A stretch of DNA of 64,000 nt from an uncultured Lachnospiraceae bacterium (lineage in GTDB: Bacteria > Bacillota > Clostridia > Lachnospirales > Lachnospiraceae). The notes beneath the pieces are model-generated. The model was not told the DNA's origin and made no database searches. It saw nothing but the letters and a program-made list of their open reading frames with translations. Location of the stretch: positions 21,937 through 85,936 of the forward strand of contig CAJTOR010000014.1 in NCBI GenBank assembly GCA_910577675.1. Reading direction: 5' to 3'. Positions 18,605-26,625 of this stretch are shown here, piece after piece. The position numbers and the translations under genes are program-made. Each line of letters begins with the position of its first letter. The first letter of the stretch is position 1.

Positions 18605-18633
18605 TTGTGTTGTTTGGAAAAATCATGTATGCT
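18605..18633 (+). promoter_or_regulatory. Candidate promoter of the glycosylphosphotransferase gene
   Basis: TTGTGT (18605-18610), 17 bases, TATGCT (18628-18633). The divergent spacer 18446-18701 also has a TATAAT reading on the minus strand near 18514-18519 that could serve htrA, without a good -35. No other element is seen in the spacer. Confidence 0.45.
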
Positions 18634-18701
18634 TAAAGTGTTGGGAATTGGTTCAGGGGTTTATGTAAAAAATCGGAAATTACCGGGAAAGGGAACCTGT
18701 T

Positions 18702-20126
18702 TTGATAAAGGACAATCAAAAGTCGTTAAACCGGCTTCATATCATAATTGACGGAATCCTGATCGTTGTCGCCTTCGTGCTGTCGTACTGGCTGCGTTTC
18801 CATGTGCTGACGCGGTTTCCGGTATTTGCACTGTCGCAGGACGAGCGCTATTATTCGCTTGCAAAATATGCGCAGAACCTGTATTACCTCGTCCCGGCGT
18901 ACCTGGTAATCTATGCCAACTGCGGTCTTTACCGGCCAAGGCGTGGTGGGGGGCGCGGTTTACTTGAATACTGGAATCTTTTTAAGGGAAATATCTTAGG
19001 CCTCCTCGTCTTTGCAACTGTTCTCTATGCAATCCATGAGAATGATATTTCGCGCGGACTCTTTGTAACTTTTGCAGTGCTGAACTTTATTTTCGGAGCA
19101 GGGTTCCGCTTTTGCCTTGGCCGTATCCTTCGGGCAGTCAGAAAGAGGGGCTTTAACCAGAAGCATGTGCTGATTGTAGGTTACAGCCGCACGACGGAAG
19201 CCTACATCGACCGCATCCGCCAGAATCCTCAATGGGGGTACCATATTCACGGGATACTCGATGACAATATGGAAGTCGGGACAATGTACAAGAAGGCAGT
19301 GGTTATCGGAAACTGCGATGAGCTCGGGAATATTCTTCAGGGAAATGATTTTGACGAGATTGTTGTGACCCTTGGAATCAATGAGTACAATAAGCTTGAG
19401 CGCCTGGTGGGGGTATGTGAAAAGTCGGGTGTCCACACGAAATTTATCCCGGATTACCGCAGTGTGATCCCGACTGTGGCAGTTATGGAGGATCTTGACG
19501 GGCTGCCTGCAATCAATATCCGCAATGTGCCGTTGAACAATGTTTTTAACAGCCTGTTAAAGCGTGCGTCCGACCTGGTACTGGCATCCATCGCACTGCT
19601 TATTTCCCTGATCCCCATGGTTATTATAGCCATCATTATAAAGTGCACCTCGAAAGGACCGATTATTTTTTCGCAGGTGCGGGTCGGGCTGCACAACAGG
19701 GAGTTTAAGATGTACAAGTTCCGCTCGATGCAGGTTCAGAGTGAGGCAAAGGAAAAAAAGGCGTGGACGAAGGCAAATGATGCGCGCGTGACGGGTATCG
19801 GGAGGTTTATCCGCAGGACAAGCCTTGATGAACTCCCGCAGTTGATTAATATAATCAAGGGGGATATGAGCCTGATTGGACCGCGCCCGGAGCGCCCGTA
19901 TTTTGTGGAGAAATTCAGGGAGGAGGTTCCGCGCTATATGATTAAACATCAGGTGCGCCCGGGGCTCTCCGGCTGGGCGCAGGTCAACGGATACCGCGGT
20001 GATACCTCGATAAAAAAGCGGATTGAATATGACCTTTACTATATTGAAAACTGGTCGATCGGTCTTGATGTAAAGATATTGTTCCTGACCCTGTTTAAAG
20101 GGTTTATTAATAAAAATGCATACTAG
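18702..20126 (+). CDS. Polyprenyl-phosphate hexose-1-phosphate transferase (WcaJ/WbaP family)
   Basis: Starts exopolysaccharide or glycan-repeat synthesis by loading a sugar phosphate on undecaprenyl phosphate. The 474-residue protein has four N-terminal membrane helices (to about residue 135), a Rossmann-like CoA-binding-type region (HVLIVGYSRTTEAYID, near 155), a fifth hydrophobic helix (about 286-308) and the catalytic domain with GPIIFSQVRVGLHNREFKMYKFRSM, then RTSLDELPQL and GPRPERPYFVEKF. The start is TTG at 18702 with GGGAAAGGGA 8 bases upstream. No other capsule genes are adjacent, so it is an orphan initiating transferase. Sugar specificity is not determinable. Confidence 0.92.
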   Translation: MIKDNQKSLNRLHIIIDGILIVVAFVLSYWLRFHVLTRFPVFALSQDERYYSLAKYAQNLYYLVPAYLVIYANCGLYRPRRGGGRGLLEYWNLFKGNILGLLVFATVLYAIHENDISRGLFVTFAVLNFIFGAGFRFCLGRILRAVRKRGFNQKHVLIVGYSRTTEAYIDRIRQNPQWGYHIHGILDDNMEVGTMYKKAVVIGNCDELGNILQGNDFDEIVVTLGINEYNKLERLVGVCEKSGVHTKFIPDYRSVIPTVAVMEDLDGLPAINIRNVPLNNVFNSLLKRASDLVLASIALLISLIPMVIIAIIIKCTSKGPIIFSQVRVGLHNREFKMYKFRSMQVQSEAKEKKAWTKANDARVTGIGRFIRRTSLDELPQLINIIKGDMSLIGPRPERPYFVEKFREEVPRYMIKHQVRPGLSGWAQVNGYRGDTSIKKRIEYDLYYIENWSIGLDVKILFLTLFKGFINKNAY

Positions 20127-20183
20127 AATGAGATATGACCCAGGGCAAAAAAGAAATGGGGCGGAAAAAAAGGGGGGCTTATT

Positions 20184-21575
20184 ATGAGCGAGGAAGACAA
20201 AAATAACGACAAAAACCAGGATTACTGCTACCTGTGCCGCAGGACTGAAAAAGTGGCGGGGAAACTTATCCAGCTGCCGCAGGGCATCCGCGTCTGCCAG
20301 GATTGTCTGCAAAAATCCATCAACCTGATTGACGGGGGAAATTACCCGTTTTTTGGCGGCATAATGGATCCGACCATGTTTGCGGGCGGTATGCCCCCTG
20401 TGGGGAATATCCCGCCCATGGGAGGTAGGAGAGCTAAGGAGAAAGCGGAAAAGAAAGAGAAGGGCGAGGGGACGGGGGCAGCAGGGCAAATTCCTGTGGT
20501 GCCGGCACCCCACCGGATTAAAGCCCAGCTTGACGAGTATGTGATCGGGCAGGAACAGGCAAAAAAAGCAGTTGCGGTCGCGGTGTACAATCATTATAAG
20601 AGAATAAGGGATGATGCATCCGACGGGGTGGAAATCGAGAAATCCAATATTTTGATGCTTGGACCGACCGGGAGCGGGAAAACATATCTGGTTCAGACAC
20701 TCGCAAAGCTTTTGGATGTGCCGCTTGCAATCACGGATGCCACGTCGCTTACGGAAGCCGGCTATATCGGGGATGATGTGGAGAGTGTCCTCTCGAAACT
20801 GCTTGCTGCGGCGGAGAATGATGTCTTGAGGGCGGAGAGGGGAATTGTTTTTATTGACGAGATCGACAAGATTGCAAAAAAGCGCAATACAAACAGCCGC
20901 GATGTGAGCGGGGAAGCTGTCCAGCAAGGGCTTCTTAAACTTTTGGAGGGCGCGGATGTGGAAGTGCCGGTCGGTGCAACCAGCAAGAATGCCATGGTGC
21001 CGATGACAACGATCAGCACGAGGAATATCCTTTTTATCTGCGGCGGGGCATTTTCAGGGCTTGAGAAAGTGATAAAGGAAAGGCTTAATAAGGCATCCAC
21101 AATCGGTTTTTCCGGCGACCTTAGGGATAAGTACGATAATGAAAAGAATATTTTAAAATATGCATCGGCGGAAGATTTGCGGGAATTTGGCATGATCCCC
21201 GAGTTTTTGGGTCGCCTGCCGGTGGTCTGTACGCTTGAGGATTTAAGCTGTGATATGCTGGTCCGCATTCTTACCCAGCCTAAAAATGCGATTATCCGGC
21301 AATACAAAAAGCTTTTTGCGATGGATGAGGTGGAGCTTAATTTTGAGCCGGAAGCGCTTGCGGTAATTGCGGAGCGCGCGCTTTTGAAAAAGACGGGCGC
21401 GAGGGCACTGCGCGCAATCCTTGAGGAATTTATGCTTGATATCATGTATGAAATCCCCAAGGACGAAACAATCGGGCGCGTGACCATCACAAGGGATTAT
21501 GTGGAGAAGAAAGGGGCTCCCGGGATTGAGCTGAGGCAGGGCAGTATCCGCGCACTGCCTCAACAGCATGGATAA
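20184..21575 (+). CDS. clpX: ClpX-type AAA+ unfoldase, stand-alone and divergent
   Basis: ATP-dependent unfoldase that feeds substrates to ClpP. The 463-residue protein has an N-terminal C4 zinc finger (Cys15, Cys18, Cys38, Cys41), an unusually long Gly/Met/Pro and Lys/Glu-rich linker (about 50-105), Walker A GPTGSGKT (160-167), pore loop GYIG, Walker B IVFIDEID, the IGF tripeptide that docks on ClpP, and the GARALRAI sensor-2 region. Neither clpP nor tig is nearby, whereas the housekeeping clpX usually sits beside them. This may therefore be a second ClpX paralogue. GGGGGGCTT precedes the ATG. Confidence 0.85.
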   Translation: MSEEDKNNDKNQDYCYLCRRTEKVAGKLIQLPQGIRVCQDCLQKSINLIDGGNYPFFGGIMDPTMFAGGMPPVGNIPPMGGRRAKEKAEKKEKGEGTGAAGQIPVVPAPHRIKAQLDEYVIGQEQAKKAVAVAVYNHYKRIRDDASDGVEIEKSNILMLGPTGSGKTYLVQTLAKLLDVPLAITDATSLTEAGYIGDDVESVLSKLLAAAENDVLRAERGIVFIDEIDKIAKKRNTNSRDVSGEAVQQGLLKLLEGADVEVPVGATSKNAMVPMTTISTRNILFICGGAFSGLEKVIKERLNKASTIGFSGDLRDKYDNEKNILKYASAEDLREFGMIPEFLGRLPVVCTLEDLSCDMLVRILTQPKNAIIRQYKKLFAMDEVELNFEPEALAVIAERALLKKTGARALRAILEEFMLDIMYEIPKDETIGRVTITRDYVEKKGAPGIELRQGSIRALPQQHG

Positions 21576-21666
21576 TACCGGAAGGAAAGGAAGCAACAAC
21601 CGATGGAAAATTGCTTCGAAATCTGTTATACTGCGGATAGCACAATGACAGAAGGAGGCAGGATGC

Positions 21667-22887
21667 ATGAAAAAAAAGAAAAATCGCTTGACCAATATTA
21701 TAAAATTGGAATTGATTTGTCTGATTGCCGTTACCATTTTTGTAGGTGGGCTTGTGAGGTGGTCAGAGAGCCGCAGCCGGGCGGATGGGAGCCAAAATAC
21801 GAAACAGACAGCTTCCGGTACAGTTAAAGCGCAGGAGGGACCTATTTATACCGAACCATACGGGGAGGAAGAGGGGGGGAGCAAACCATCTTCCTTTCCG
21901 GGAGATACTTTGCCGCAAGGAGGGCAGGAGCCGGGCGGTATGACGGGAGAGTCCCCTGACGGCAGTGGGGGGCTTGTAAAAGGTGATGGGGAAACCGGAA
22001 GCCAAAATGGGCAGGGGGATGCCGCCCAGGAAACCGGGAATGGGGCAGAAGTAACACCGGCGCAGGATGTGACACCGGATATAGGAACACCTGTCCCGAC
22101 AAAAGAAACAGATGTGCCAAAAAGCACACCGGAGCCGACTGCAACACCAAAGCCGACACCGACACCAAAGCCACAAAACACTCCTACACCAAAACCGCAG
22201 AACACGCCGGCTGGAAAACCGACTGCAACACCGGCACCAACTGCAACGCCGACCTTGACACCGACACCAACCGTCAAGCCGGATTATGCCGAGGGGATGG
22301 ATGCGGATTTTATTGAATCACTTGGAACACCGCAGAGCGGGGAGCTTTTGGTAGCGGCAGGCGCTGTGGATACCATGTACTATATGCAGACGGACCCTAG
22401 ATGGGGCAGCCTGATTTATGGCGGGGAGGATACAATCGCAAAATATGCGTGCGGACCGACCTCGATGGCGATTGTTGTTTCGAGTCTTACAGATATAGGG
22501 ATCGACCCGGTACAGATGTCCGGCTGGGCATTTAATAAGGGGTACTGGTATCCAAAGAGCGGTTCACTGCACTCGGTAGTGAACGGGACAGCAAAGGCTT
22601 TCGGGCTGAAATCAGAGGGCGTGGGCAATGATTCTGATACGCCGGAAAAAGTAAAAAAAGCCTTAAAAAACGGGGATATGGCAGTTGTGCTCATGGGCAA
22701 AGGGCATTTTACAAAGGGCGGGCATTTTATTGTGCTGCGCGGGATTACCGCCGAGGGGAAAATCCTTGTGGCGGACTGCAACAGCAGGGAGAATACCATG
22801 ACGGAGTGGGATTTTGAAACCATACAGTCGGAGGCGAAGTGGGCTTCGGACGGCGGACCGTTCTGGATTATACGCAATCCAAACTAA
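21667..22887 (+). CDS. Secreted or anchored C39-like cysteine peptidase with Thr-Pro stalk
   Basis: A 406-residue exported protein. One N-terminal hydrophobic helix (about 13-30) acts as signal anchor. A low-complexity region (about 40-205) ends in TPTPKP/ATP-type repeats, a typical wall-spanning stalk. The catalytic domain (about 233-406) matches the peptidase C39-like family: Cys262 in YACGPTSMA, His353 in GGHFIVLRG and Asp370 in VADCNS. The start is set by AGAAGGAGG ahead of the ATG at 21667. Members may cleave peptide bonds in wall proteins or peptidoglycan stems; the substrate is unknown. A terminator follows. Confidence 0.88.
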   Translation: MKKKKNRLTNIIKLELICLIAVTIFVGGLVRWSESRSRADGSQNTKQTASGTVKAQEGPIYTEPYGEEEGGSKPSSFPGDTLPQGGQEPGGMTGESPDGSGGLVKGDGETGSQNGQGDAAQETGNGAEVTPAQDVTPDIGTPVPTKETDVPKSTPEPTATPKPTPTPKPQNTPTPKPQNTPAGKPTATPAPTATPTLTPTPTVKPDYAEGMDADFIESLGTPQSGELLVAAGAVDTMYYMQTDPRWGSLIYGGEDTIAKYACGPTSMAIVVSSLTDIGIDPVQMSGWAFNKGYWYPKSGSLHSVVNGTAKAFGLKSEGVGNDSDTPEKVKKALKNGDMAVVLMGKGHFTKGGHFIVLRGITAEGKILVADCNSRENTMTEWDFETIQSEAKWASDGGPFWIIRNPN

Positions 22888-22908
22888 TACATCTATGTGT
22901 TATGGCAC

Positions 22909-22944
22909 AAAACGGGTGGGGAGATTTCCCCGCCCGTTTTTTAT
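22909..22944 (+). terminator. Rho-independent terminator after the C39-like gene
   Basis: ACGGGTGGGGA pairs with CCCCGCCCGT around a short loop, preceded by AAAA and followed by TTTTTTA. It separates the C39-like gene from the subtilase gene. Confidence 0.9.
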
Positions 22945-23075
22945 GCACACGGACGCGGAGAGGAAATATGCAGCAGGAGCTGCCCGCGTCCATGGAAGTT
23001 TGTTTATGGACAGATGGCATAGGACAACCTGCCGAGGAAATAGAATGGTGGAAAGCGGCTGCAAAAGGAGCGGCT

Positions 23076-24809
23076 ATGGATTGTAAGAACGCGATATTTT
23101 CACAGGATATGCAGGAATTTTTTGTCCAGCGCGCCGCGCTGCTAGAGGAGCTTTCAATGGTCTACGGTTTTGATTGTATCCTGCCGTTAGATGAAAATTA
23201 TGCGGTTGGGTATGTCAATACGGGGCGCGTCAACAGCACAACAATAGGATTCCCCTCTGTATACAGCTCCGTGCCGCGCTGCTATGCTATTATGGAGGAG
23301 GCGGGGGATGGGACACAGCAGACCTCCAGCGCCCCGGTGCTTGAGGAGATGGGGATTGCAAGGCTTGACAGGCTTCCATACCTTGACCTGTCAGGGCGGG
23401 GTGTTATAATCGGTTTTATCGATACGGGGATTGATTACACGCACCCTGTTTTTAAGAATCCGGATGGCACAAGCAGGATTACAGCAATCTGGGATCAGAA
23501 TGTGGAGGACGGAACACCGCCGCAGGGTTTTGCATATGGGGTGGAATACACGGGGGAACAGATTTCCCAGGCGCTAGAAAGCGGCGATCCGCAGGCAGTT
23601 GTGCCCGAGAGGGATGAGAACGGACATGGAACCTTTGTTGCGGGAGTGGCAGCGGGGAACCGTGACCGCGAATCAGGGTTTTCGGGGGTTGCACCGTTTT
23701 CGGATATTATGATGGTAAAATTAAAGCCCGCGAAAGCATATTTGAAATCGCTCTATAAAATACCGCAGGATGCTGTTTGTTTTCAGGAAACGGATATGGC
23801 ATGGGGTTTGCAGTACCTGATGTCGAAAGCGGCTGCAATGCGCAGGCCGTTAGTGGTCTGTATGACACTTGGGACAAATTCAGGCGGGCACTCCGGCAGG
23901 GGAATCCTTGACAGCATGATTAATTCTGCCGCGGAGAGATATCATATGTGTGTGGTGACTTCCACGGGGAATGAATCCAGCTACGGTCTGCACTATCGTT
24001 CGGAGGGGACGGGATCGGAGTACGAGGAGGTGGAACTTAGGATCGGGGAGCGGGAGAGGGGATTTACAATGGAGTTGTGGGCGGAATCTTTAAACCAGTA
24101 TTCTGTTTCCGTTGTGTCGCCGACGGGGGAATTGATCCGCAGGATACCCGACCGCCGCAACCATGTGCAGCAGATGAATTTTCTGTTCGAAGATACAAGG
24201 ATCTGCGTCAATTATTTTATGTCGGAAGGAAGGAGCGGCAACCAGCTTATCCTGATGCGGGTTATGGACCCGACGGCGGGCATCTGGCGTTTCCAGGTAT
24301 ATGAGGACCGGTCTTTTGGAGGGGGATTTGATATCTGGCTGCCAGTCCATAATTTTGTCACAGAGGATACTTATTTTCTGCGAGCCGACCCCTATGTCAC
24401 AATAGCCGACCCGGGCAATGCAAGCGAGCCTATAACGGTTGCTACCTACCGGGTTGAGGATGGTTCGGTCGCACTTCATTCCGGACGCGGCTTTACAAGA
24501 ACCGGCGGGAGGAAGCCGGATGTGGCGGCACCGGGAGTATCCATCTACGGACCCGAGTCGGGGGGTGGATTTGGGACAAAAAGCGGCGGGGGGATAGCGT
24601 CCGCACTTACGGCGGGGGGATGTGCACTCTTTCTTGAGTGGGCGGTAGTGGATAAAAGACAGCCCCAGATGCGGACGCAGGAGATCAAGAGGCTTTTGCA
24701 GGGCGGGGCGGAGCGGGAGGGGCTTCTTACCGCCTCGAGGGAACTTGGGTATGGGCTGGTAAATTTTTATGGGGCATTTGAGGAATTAAGGATTGTGGCT
24801 GGAAGTTAA
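23076..24809 (+). CDS. S8 (subtilisin-like) family protein lacking the catalytic serine, Csp-like pseudoprotease
   Basis: 577 residues from the ATG at 23076 (AAAAGGAG upstream). An earlier ATG at 22968 would add 36 residues. Subtilase landmarks are Asp116 in GFIDTGIDYTHP, His184 in DENGHGTFVAGVAAG and the oxyanion Asn in TSTGNESS. A jellyroll-like insertion separates these from the Ser block, as in the clostridial Csp family. Where the family has SGTSVAAA, the DNA reads AGC GGC GGG GGG ATA (24582-24596), giving S-G-G-G-I. The nucleophile position is Gly506, so proteolysis by the normal mechanism is excluded. No signal peptide. C. difficile CspA and CspC are known pseudoproteases that act in spore germination; a sensor or scaffold role here is inference. 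Confidence 0.88.
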   Translation: MDCKNAIFSQDMQEFFVQRAALLEELSMVYGFDCILPLDENYAVGYVNTGRVNSTTIGFPSVYSSVPRCYAIMEEAGDGTQQTSSAPVLEEMGIARLDRLPYLDLSGRGVIIGFIDTGIDYTHPVFKNPDGTSRITAIWDQNVEDGTPPQGFAYGVEYTGEQISQALESGDPQAVVPERDENGHGTFVAGVAAGNRDRESGFSGVAPFSDIMMVKLKPAKAYLKSLYKIPQDAVCFQETDMAWGLQYLMSKAAAMRRPLVVCMTLGTNSGGHSGRGILDSMINSAAERYHMCVVTSTGNESSYGLHYRSEGTGSEYEEVELRIGERERGFTMELWAESLNQYSVSVVSPTGELIRRIPDRRNHVQQMNFLFEDTRICVNYFMSEGRSGNQLILMRVMDPTAGIWRFQVYEDRSFGGGFDIWLPVHNFVTEDTYFLRADPYVTIADPGNASEPITVATYRVEDGSVALHSGRGFTRTGGRKPDVAAPGVSIYGPESGGGFGTKSGGGIASALTAGGCALFLEWAVVDKRQPQMRTQEIKRLLQGGAEREGLLTASRELGYGLVNFYGAFEELRIVAGS

Positions 24810-24856
24810 TAAAGTAATACTAATATAGGGAAAGGGCAAAGCGGGGCAATGGCAGC

Positions 24857-24885
24857 TTGACGGGTGCGGATAAAGGTATTATGAT
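24857..24885 (+). promoter_or_regulatory. Strong SigA promoter of the glycosidase operon
   Basis: TTGACG (24857-24862), exactly 17 bases, TATGAT (24880-24885). It drives the three genes from 24933 to 31573, with a leader of about 40 bases. Confidence 0.8.
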
Positions 24886-24932
24886 TAGCAGGGAGTATTT
24901 TATGGCATTTTGTGCCGGAATGTGAGGGAACT

Positions 24933-26594
24933 ATGGAAAGGAAACTGATTATATTCACGGACAGCGGCGATACGGTTATTGATGAGGGAAGCCAGGTATT
25001 TGACGGGAGGGGGATTGTCACGGGGGCAGAATTTATCCCGGGAGCGGGGCAGGTGTTAAAAAGCCTGCACGACGAGGGCTACCGAATTGCCCTGGTGGCG
25101 GACGGGCAGTGGGAATCCTTCCAGAATGTATACCGTGAAAACGGATGCAGCCACTGCTTTGAACAGTGGATTGTATCCGAGGTGGTGGGACATGAAAAAC
25201 CGCATGTCAGTATGTTTGATACGGCAATGGATAAAATGGGGTTGTCCGAGGCGGATAAGCCGCTTATTGTAATGGTCGGCAACAATCTGAAAAAGGATAT
25301 TGCGGGGGCAAATAGGTATGGCATCACCTCCATATGGCTTGACTGGTCGCCGCGGTATTTCCATACGGTGGAGGAGGCGGACTGGCAGCCGGATTATACG
25401 GTAAAAACCCCGCAGGAGCTCTATAAGCTGATTCACAGGCTTGAGGAGGAATTGGAAGGAGCCAGCAGCGGCAAGCAGGAGGATGTGGCGGGTATTTCCG
25501 GGGCGGTGGCCCATGAGGTCACCCGCAAACTTTCGCTTGTTACGGATGCCTTTACCAAGATTTTGTACGAGGAGGACGAAGCTTTCTTAAAAAATATGCA
25601 GAACCATAATCTGGCGGGGGATGATATTGAAAAGTACCGCTACTGGGAGTGGACCCAGGGGGTTGGGCTGTTCGGGCTCTTTAAGCTGTTCTGCCACGAA
25701 AAATCGCGGGCGGGTGATACAGAAAAGTACCTTACCATAATTAGGGAATATTATGACAGACAGCTTTTAATCGGTTTTCCGGCACTCAATGTCAACACGG
25801 CAGCTCCCTATCTGACCATGTCATTCCTCGCGGAATATACCGGGGAGAAAAAATATATGGAACCTTGCAAAAGGGCGGCGGAAGAGATTATGGATTCTTT
25901 CCCAAGGACAAAGGAGGGCGGTTTCCAGCACAAGACTTCGGATTCTGTAAACGAGCAGGAACTGTGGGATGATACTCTATATATGACAGTACTCTTTCTG
26001 GCAAATATGGGTCGCATCCTCAAAGATTCGCGCATGGTTCAGGAGGCGCAGTACCAGTTCCTTTTGCATGAAAAATACCTCTGTGACCGAGTGAGCGGTC
26101 TGTGGTACCACGGCTGGACATTTGCGGAAAGAAATCATTTTGCAGGGGCATTCTGGGGGCGCGGGAATTGCTGGATCACAATGGCAATCCCGGAATTCTT
26201 ATCGATTGTGCCGGAGGATGGACCGGTAAAAAGAATGTTGGCACAGACCTTGAAACATCAGGTGGAAAGCCTTGCAAAATACCAGAGTGATAATGGTATG
26301 TGGCATACGCTTGTGGACGATGCGGATTCCTATGTGGAGGCGAGTGCCACCTGCGGTTTTGCTTACGGAATTTTAAAGGCGGTAAAGGACGGGCTGATCG
26401 ATCCTTCGTACCGCAAAGTGGCATATAAGGCACTGCCCGCCATTTTGGAGTGTATTTCTGAGGAGGGGGTTGTACACCAGGTTTCCTACGGCACGCCGAT
26501 GGGGCGGACGGATAAGAATTTCTACAAGGAGATTGAACTAAAACCGATGCCTTACGGTCAGGCGTTAGCAATGCTGTTTTTATCGGCGGTGTGA
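24933..26594 (+). CDS. HAD-like hydrolase fused to GH105 unsaturated glucuronyl/rhamnogalacturonyl hydrolase
   Basis: A 553-residue two-domain protein without signal peptide. Residues about 1-185 are HAD-like: motif I FTDSGDTVIDE (the D-x-G-D-T variant), GHEKPHVSMFDTAMDKMG with the motif III Lys, and GNNLKKDIAGANRYGI as motif IV. Residues about 200-553 are an (alpha/alpha)6 domain of GH88/GH105 type with WDDTLYMTVLFLA, holding the expected catalytic Asp, and FWGRGNCWITMAIPEFL. GH105 enzymes remove unsaturated uronic acid left by polysaccharide lyases. ATG 24933 follows GAGGGA; an upstream GTG (24912) is less likely. The fusion suggests handling of a phosphorylated or later product in one polypeptide. 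Confidence 0.87.
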   Translation: MERKLIIFTDSGDTVIDEGSQVFDGRGIVTGAEFIPGAGQVLKSLHDEGYRIALVADGQWESFQNVYRENGCSHCFEQWIVSEVVGHEKPHVSMFDTAMDKMGLSEADKPLIVMVGNNLKKDIAGANRYGITSIWLDWSPRYFHTVEEADWQPDYTVKTPQELYKLIHRLEEELEGASSGKQEDVAGISGAVAHEVTRKLSLVTDAFTKILYEEDEAFLKNMQNHNLAGDDIEKYRYWEWTQGVGLFGLFKLFCHEKSRAGDTEKYLTIIREYYDRQLLIGFPALNVNTAAPYLTMSFLAEYTGEKKYMEPCKRAAEEIMDSFPRTKEGGFQHKTSDSVNEQELWDDTLYMTVLFLANMGRILKDSRMVQEAQYQFLLHEKYLCDRVSGLWYHGWTFAERNHFAGAFWGRGNCWITMAIPEFLSIVPEDGPVKRMLAQTLKHQVESLAKYQSDNGMWHTLVDDADSYVEASATCGFAYGILKAVKDGLIDPSYRKVAYKALPAILECISEEGVVHQVSYGTPMGRTDKNFYKEIELKPMPYGQALAMLFLSAV

Positions 26595-26625
26595 AAAAAA
26601 GCGGTTTGTGTGGGGAGGGAAGGAC

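Noticed and set aside
19557..20927. 456-residue minus-strand ORF spanning two genes
   Set aside because: It is antisense to the glycosylphosphotransferase and clpX genes, whose motifs are certain. Its composition is Arg/His/Pro-rich, as expected for a shadow frame.
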